A DNA stretch of 8,016 nt from CAMBDR01 sp046597185. GTDB lineage: Bacteria; Pseudomonadota; Gammaproteobacteria; Burkholderiales; Burkholderiaceae_D. The notes under the pieces are model-generated. The model ran no database searches, was not told the DNA's origin, and worked only from the letters and a program-made list of their open reading frames with translations. Where the stretch lies: positions 1 through 8,016 of the forward strand of contig JBKJLF010000457.1 of the NCBI GenBank assembly GCA_046597185.1, given 5' to 3'. Of the stretch, positions 5,107 through 8,016 are shown in pieces (the first letter of the stretch is position 1; the number at the start of each line of letters is the position of its first letter). The translations under genes were made by a program, and so were the position numbers.

Positions 5107-7572
5107 CTACTTGACAGCTTGCGCCACGACCTCGCGCCACTGTCCAAACTCATCCAGTTGCGCCACGCTGCCTTCATCCAGAAACGCTGCAGCAAGTGCC
5201 TGTGCCAACATCTGTTCCTCCGCCTCAAGGATTTTTTTCGATTGTGTCAGCATGGCATCAAAGTTCCACGGCGTGCGCTCGAAGTTTTGCTGCAGGTAAG
5301 TCTTGTAGCCTTGTAAGGGGCGACGGGCTTCTTTACCTTGCATGCGTAGCGCCAACCACAGCGAAAAACACGATTCAGCCAGCGCGCCGCTATTGGATGG
5401 CGCATTGTGTTCGATGGCCGCCAGCAAGGCTTGCTCGCCTTGCGCAAATTGGCCCAGCCCAAGCAGAACTTGGCCGTAATTGGCAAGACGGTTAGCATCG
5501 GTCGGGCCCGCCTCCAGCGCACGTTGATAATAGTCTCTTGCACCAGCCAAATCGCCACGACTTTTAAGAAAATTGGCGTAATTTTCCAGAAAGTCAGGGT
5601 TGTTTGGACTCAGCTCAAGCGAGCGCAGATAATGCTCTTGCGCGCCATCGAAGTCGGCAAGCCGATTTTCAAGCAGGAATGCGTAAGCGAAATGGAGGTC
5701 CGCATGCTTGGGATCAAGCGCTAGCGCCTGCTGGTAATGTTGCTGCGCGCCATCATGCTCTTCCCGTCTGTTGGTGAGGAAGTTGGCGTAATTGAACAGG
5801 GTGTTCACGCTTTTCGGATTCGCCGCCAGCGCCAACAGGTAATATTCCTGCGCCCGATCCATATCGCCGCGATCTTGCTCCAGATACAGCGCATAATTGC
5901 CAAGGCCGTTGGCGGGCTTCGGGTCGGAGGCGCGTCTGAGCTGGGGCTGGTTCGAGGCCGTAGCATCGTCCTGCGGGTTCCGATTTTCCGGCGCATTATT
6001 GCTGCGCCGATTTTGCATAAACCCCACGTAATTGGCTAAAATGACGGTGTTTTTTGGATCAGCCGCCATGGCGCGTTGGTAATAGTCGAGTGCGCCATCG
6101 GCATCATCGAGTTCTTGCTCCAGAAACAGCGCGTAATTGCCAAGGTTATGCGCGTGATTCGGGTCCAGCGCCAAAGCGCGTTGGTAATATTCCTGCGCAC
6201 CCTGTTTATCACCACGCTGCCGCCGCAGAAAATGCCCGTAATTGCCCAGGCTGATGGCGCTGTCGGGGTTGGCATCGGCCAAACGCCGAAAAAGTATGCC
6301 AGCCAACTCTTTATCGCCGCGCACCAGAATCGTTGCCAGTACCTGGGCTTCATGGGCATCATTGTCACAGGGTATCTGATCGACAAAAAAGCGCAGCATC
6401 TCGCGCCCGGAGGTGCTGGCCAGCATCTCGGTCAAGGTGGGGCGATCTTCTTTTTGACGGGTGGAAGTGCCAATGGTTGGCACTAATTTGGTGGTCACCA
6501 ACTGCATTACAATCCGCTCCAACACCCGTTTTTCCTGATCAAAACGGGTTAGCCGATGCAGCGTTAATAAAGCCGCGCGATAGTTCTTGTCTTCAAATTC
6601 GGTGAAAAATTCGTGCCCCAAACTGCGCGCATCATGCCCCAGGCCCGTCAGCATCCGCTTTTCGATGGCGCGATAAGCCTCCAGCAGTGCGCCGCCTTTA
6701 CCGCAAAAAACGCCTGGTTCTTCGGTTAATGCCAGCCGGGGATGATAGGGAATGTGTAACGATAAATCGAGCGCGCTGCCCCAGGCCTGGTCGAAGTTGT
6801 GTTGAGCCACTTTTTCGCGCGCTGCCAACAGTTCTTCTTGCCAATTCGGCACCGGGCTGAGCATGATCTGAAACCTGGCGCGGCCTGCATTGGCGCGGCC
6901 TGCATTGGCGCGGCCCTCGCTGGTCTGGCGCAGGGTTTGTAAAAATTGGCTGGTGCCTTCAATATTTTGGCGATTCAAACCGCTCAAAATCATCAGATAA
7001 TCAGCCAAATCGTGGGTGCAACATTGGGCCTCGTCAGAAAAACCCCTGCAACTGTCGATCAGTATGTAATCAAATACATCAGACCCGGCGAATTTTTCTT
7101 TAAAGATTCGGATCAAGGGTTGATCTACGCCTTCGACAGATAACTGGCGCAAAGGTAATGCGCTGGCTGGCATGATATGGCCTTGATCCCATTTTCTGGC
7201 CGGCATAATATGCAGCGTGCCACCTGCGCCGGAATCCTCCAGAGGGTAAGGCCGGGTATAGATGGTTGCCAGCTCTGCGACCGGGCGCGTAAATAGATCG
7301 GCTGCCAGCCCACGCTGTTTGGCGTCGGTCAGCAAATCGATGAATCCCGGCGACGCCGCGCTGCCAGGAGGGTGCACAAGATACGACAAACCGGGCGCTT
7401 CAAATTCAAAATCAATCACCAACACCCGAAAACCACGTGCGGCCAATAGCGCCGCCGTATTGATCAAGGCGGTACTGCGGCCAATGCCACTCTTGAATGA
7501 ATAAAAACTGATGAAAGGGGCGGCTGCAAGTGCGTCCGCAAGGGCGCTGGCAGGGGTGTTGGTCTGGGTCAT
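5107..7572 (-). CDS. ParA/MinD-type ATPase with variant P-loop fused to a TPR-like array
   Basis: The first ~310 residues look like a deviant-Walker ParA/MinD/CbiA ATPase: FYSFKSGIGRSTALINTA (23-40) carries a P-loop KSGIGRST at 27-34 in which the usual second lysine is Arg32; VLVIDFEFEAPGL (50-62) matches the Asp-containing strand seen as LDxDLEAPGL in related proteins; YILIDSCRG (169-177) is Walker B with Asp173. This resembles the 'KGGVGR-motif variant' ATPases. A linker (about 310-435) follows, then eight TPR-like units with NY/AY at 445, 480, 515, 560, 595, 630, 665 and 700. Spacing is exactly 35 residues except 45 across the third unit, which is disrupted by a polar insert (about 523-553). 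There is no signal peptide or membrane segment, so it is probably cytoplasmic. GRANA is tandemly repeated at 220-232. The ATG at 7570-7572 has no clear ribosome binding site, but an in-frame TGA at 7585-7587 bars a longer start. Function unknown; signalling or conflict roles are conceivable from relatives. Confidence 0.85.
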   Translation of the reverse strand: MTQTNTPASALADALAAAPFISFYSFKSGIGRSTALINTAALLAARGFRVLVIDFEFEAPGLSYLVHPPGSAASPGFIDLLTDAKQRGLAADLFTRPVAELATIYTRPYPLEDSGAGGTLHIMPARKWDQGHIMPASALPLRQLSVEGVDQPLIRIFKEKFAGSDVFDYILIDSCRGFSDEAQCCTHDLADYLMILSGLNRQNIEGTSQFLQTLRQTSEGRANAGRANAGRARFQIMLSPVPNWQEELLAAREKVAQHNFDQAWGSALDLSLHIPYHPRLALTEEPGVFCGKGGALLEAYRAIEKRMLTGLGHDARSLGHEFFTEFEDKNYRAALLTLHRLTRFDQEKRVLERIVMQLVTTKLVPTIGTSTRQKEDRPTLTEMLASTSGREMLRFFVDQIPCDNDAHEAQVLATILVRGDKELAGILFRRLADANPDSAISLGNYGHFLRRQRGDKQGAQEYYQRALALDPNHAHNLGNYALFLEQELDDADGALDYYQRAMAADPKNTVILANYVGFMQNRRSNNAPENRNPQDDATASNQPQLRRASDPKPANGLGNYALYLEQDRGDMDRAQEYYLLALAANPKSVNTLFNYANFLTNRREEHDGAQQHYQQALALDPKHADLHFAYAFLLENRLADFDGAQEHYLRSLELSPNNPDFLENYANFLKSRGDLAGARDYYQRALEAGPTDANRLANYGQVLLGLGQFAQGEQALLAAIEHNAPSNSGALAESCFSLWLALRMQGKEARRPLQGYKTYLQQNFERTPWNFDAMLTQSKKILEAEEQMLAQALAAAFLDEGSVAQLDEFGQWREVVAQAVK
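5398..6264 (-). repeat. Array of eight 35-residue (105-bp) TPR-like units
   Basis: Each unit follows the pattern xxLGNYAxFLExxxxDxxGAxxYYxRALxLDPxx. The NY/AY positions recur every 35 codons, one more than the canonical 34-residue TPR. Units 1, 2 and 4-7 are regular, unit 3 lacks its second helix, and unit 8 is diverged. Regular spacing suggests relatively recent unit duplication, although the DNA copies are no longer identical. The array is a likely protein-binding scaffold. Confidence 0.8.
6877..6915. repeat. 15-bp tandem repeat inside the ATPase domain (GRANA x2.6)
   Basis: GGCGCGGCCTGCATT is repeated exactly at 6877-6891 and 6892-6906, followed by nine bases of a third copy (6907-6915). 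On the coding strand it encodes GRANA-GRANA-GRA at residues 220-232 of the ATPase-TPR protein. The unit is a multiple of three, so copy-number change would only lengthen or shorten a surface segment before the strand FQIMLSPVPN. Confidence 0.9.
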
Positions 7573-7590
7573 GGTATGGGCGGCTCAAAA

Positions 7591-7603
7591 GGGGGGGGGG
7601 GGG
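7591..7603. repeat. Homopolymer of 13 G (13 C on the coding strand) in the probable 5' leader of the ATPase-TPR gene
   Basis: Thirteen consecutive G on the plus strand lie 18 bases upstream of the start codon at 7570-7572. A stop codon (TGA, 7585-7587, minus strand) lies between tract and ATG in the gene's own frame, so tract length cannot change the protein's frame. Any effect would be on transcription, mRNA structure or translation initiation. Runs of this length commonly vary by slippage. Confidence 0.9.
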
Positions 7604-7627
7604 ATTGCGGCCAAATTGGGAATGATG

Positions 7628-7633
7628 ATTGTA
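7628..7633 (-). promoter_or_regulatory. Possible -10 element for the ATPase-TPR gene
   Basis: On the minus strand TACAAT is a 5/6 match to the -10 consensus. It would start transcription near 7621, about 50 bases before the ATG, placing the poly-C tract inside the leader. No good -35 lies at 16-18 bases (CTAATC at 17), so this is tentative. Confidence 0.35.
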
Positions 7634-7898
7634 GCAGTAATTTCATCGCTGATTAGAATTTGTTTGCCTTACTTGGTTTTTGCATCATTATTGCTGTGAC
7701 TCGATTCCGTAGATGTTTCTGTGACCCGTAAAAACAAACCAATTGTGTAGTTCGTCATGTTGCGGCGCGGCGACACAATGAGGGTGTGGGCCCCTGCCGC
7801 CCCAAGTCAAGCCCTGCCATGTGCTTCTTAGATGATCGGGTGGGCAGCGATTGCTTAAGTGCTTGAGCAAACCAATCCAACTTTTCCCTTGAGTCTTC

Positions 7899-8016
7899 TC
7901 ATGTGACGATTTCCTCCACCGTGGCCACGAGAGCTTCGACCTTGAGACGTTCGATCAGGCAACCAGCGGTGAGGCCGGGTTGTTTGTCTTTCAGGCGGGC
8001 GAATTGCTCGGGATGA
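7899..8016 (-). CDS. C-terminal fragment of an unrecognised protein (5' part outside the window)
   Basis: From the right edge the minus strand reads 38 codons in the frame starting at 8015 and ends at TGA (7899-7901). The peptide starts HPEQFARLKDKQPGL and ends LVATVEEIVT. It has a balanced, protein-like composition with an amphipathic helical pattern, unlike the Arg/Pro/Ser-rich translation of the neighbouring frame. I do not recognise the family. It would be upstream of, and in the same direction as, the ATPase-TPR gene, 326 bp away. Confidence 0.5.
   Translation of the reverse strand, partial: HPEQFARLKDKQPGLTAGCLIERLKVEALVATVEEIVT

Larger units (their letters stand above)
7573..7898. other. 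Intergenic region upstream of the ATPase-TPR gene
   Basis: This 326-bp stretch contains the 13-base G/C homopolymer, a -10-like element and little else that I can support. A 60-codon frame at 7688-7870 (minus, TTG start) shows no family resemblance and odd composition, so I do not call it. A near-perfect inverted repeat, TTGCTCAAG with CTTAAGCAA, lies at 7852-7871 but lacks a T-run. A GC-rich block at about 7764-7805 is unexplained. Confidence 0.7.

Noticed and set aside
5045..6605. Several plus-strand frames of 65-136 codons opposite the ATPase-TPR gene
   Set aside because: They are antisense shadows of a well-supported coding sequence, and their repeated look comes from the TPR units on the other strand.
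7688..7870. 60-codon minus-strand frame near the right edge
   Set aside because: It starts at TTG without a ribosome site, has a His/Pro/Trp-rich composition and no recognisable motif.
7852..7871. Inverted repeat TTGCTCAAG/CTTAAGCAA as terminator of the right-edge gene
   Set aside because: It has the right place but a two-base loop, a mismatch and no T-run, so support is too weak.

Overview
The window looks like bacterial chromosome of moderate GC content, most likely from a gamma- or betaproteobacterium. That guess rests on the hyp gene order, the protein style and the codon use; no rRNA or marker gene confirms it. It holds three complete large or medium genes of recognisable family, one complete hydrogenase accessory gene (hypC), one small HAD-fold gene, and two genes cut by the window edges.

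Left part (1-3381, minus strand): the start of a [NiFe]-hydrogenase maturation operon, read right to left as hypF, hypC and a GmhA-like SIS-domain gene that leaves the window at base 1. The genes overlap tightly (10 bp between hypF and hypC, 1 bp between hypC and the SIS gene), so they are almost certainly co-transcribed and translationally coupled. HypF makes and transfers the carbamoyl group that becomes cyanide, and HypC carries the iron centre while CN/CO ligands are added. The usual partners hypD and hypE are not seen and may lie further left. The last codons of hypF are made of short tandem repeats whose unit lengths (7 and 16 bp) are not multiples of three.

Middle part (3382-3946): a 565-bp intergenic region with no convincing protein gene. 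It contains a 9-bp tandem repeat (3.9 copies) upstream of hypF, a perfect 17-bp palindrome, and a plus-strand stretch with a plausible promoter, a bulged hairpin and a textbook rho-independent terminator but no ORF between them. This is a candidate small RNA of about 65 nt.

Right-centre (3947-5001, plus strand): a DUF4126-type membrane protein, then a small HAD-fold protein resembling the HAD domain associated with 'Swiss Army Knife' RNA-repair proteins. A short motif resembling an insertion-sequence end sits between them.

Right part (5107-7572, minus strand): an 821-residue protein with an N-terminal ParA/MinD-type ATPase carrying a variant P-loop (arginine in place of the usual second lysine) and a C-terminal array of eight TPR-like units of exactly 35 residues, one of them broken by an insertion. 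A run of 13 cytosines lies just upstream of its start codon, in the probable 5' leader, so phase- or length-variable expression is possible. Past it is a 326-bp region without a clear gene, then the C-terminal 38 codons of an unrecognised minus-strand gene.

The most interesting signals are the variant ATPase-TPR protein with its homopolymer leader, the frame-shifting repeat at the hypF/hypC junction, and the candidate small RNA. None can be shown to be a new system from sequence alone.
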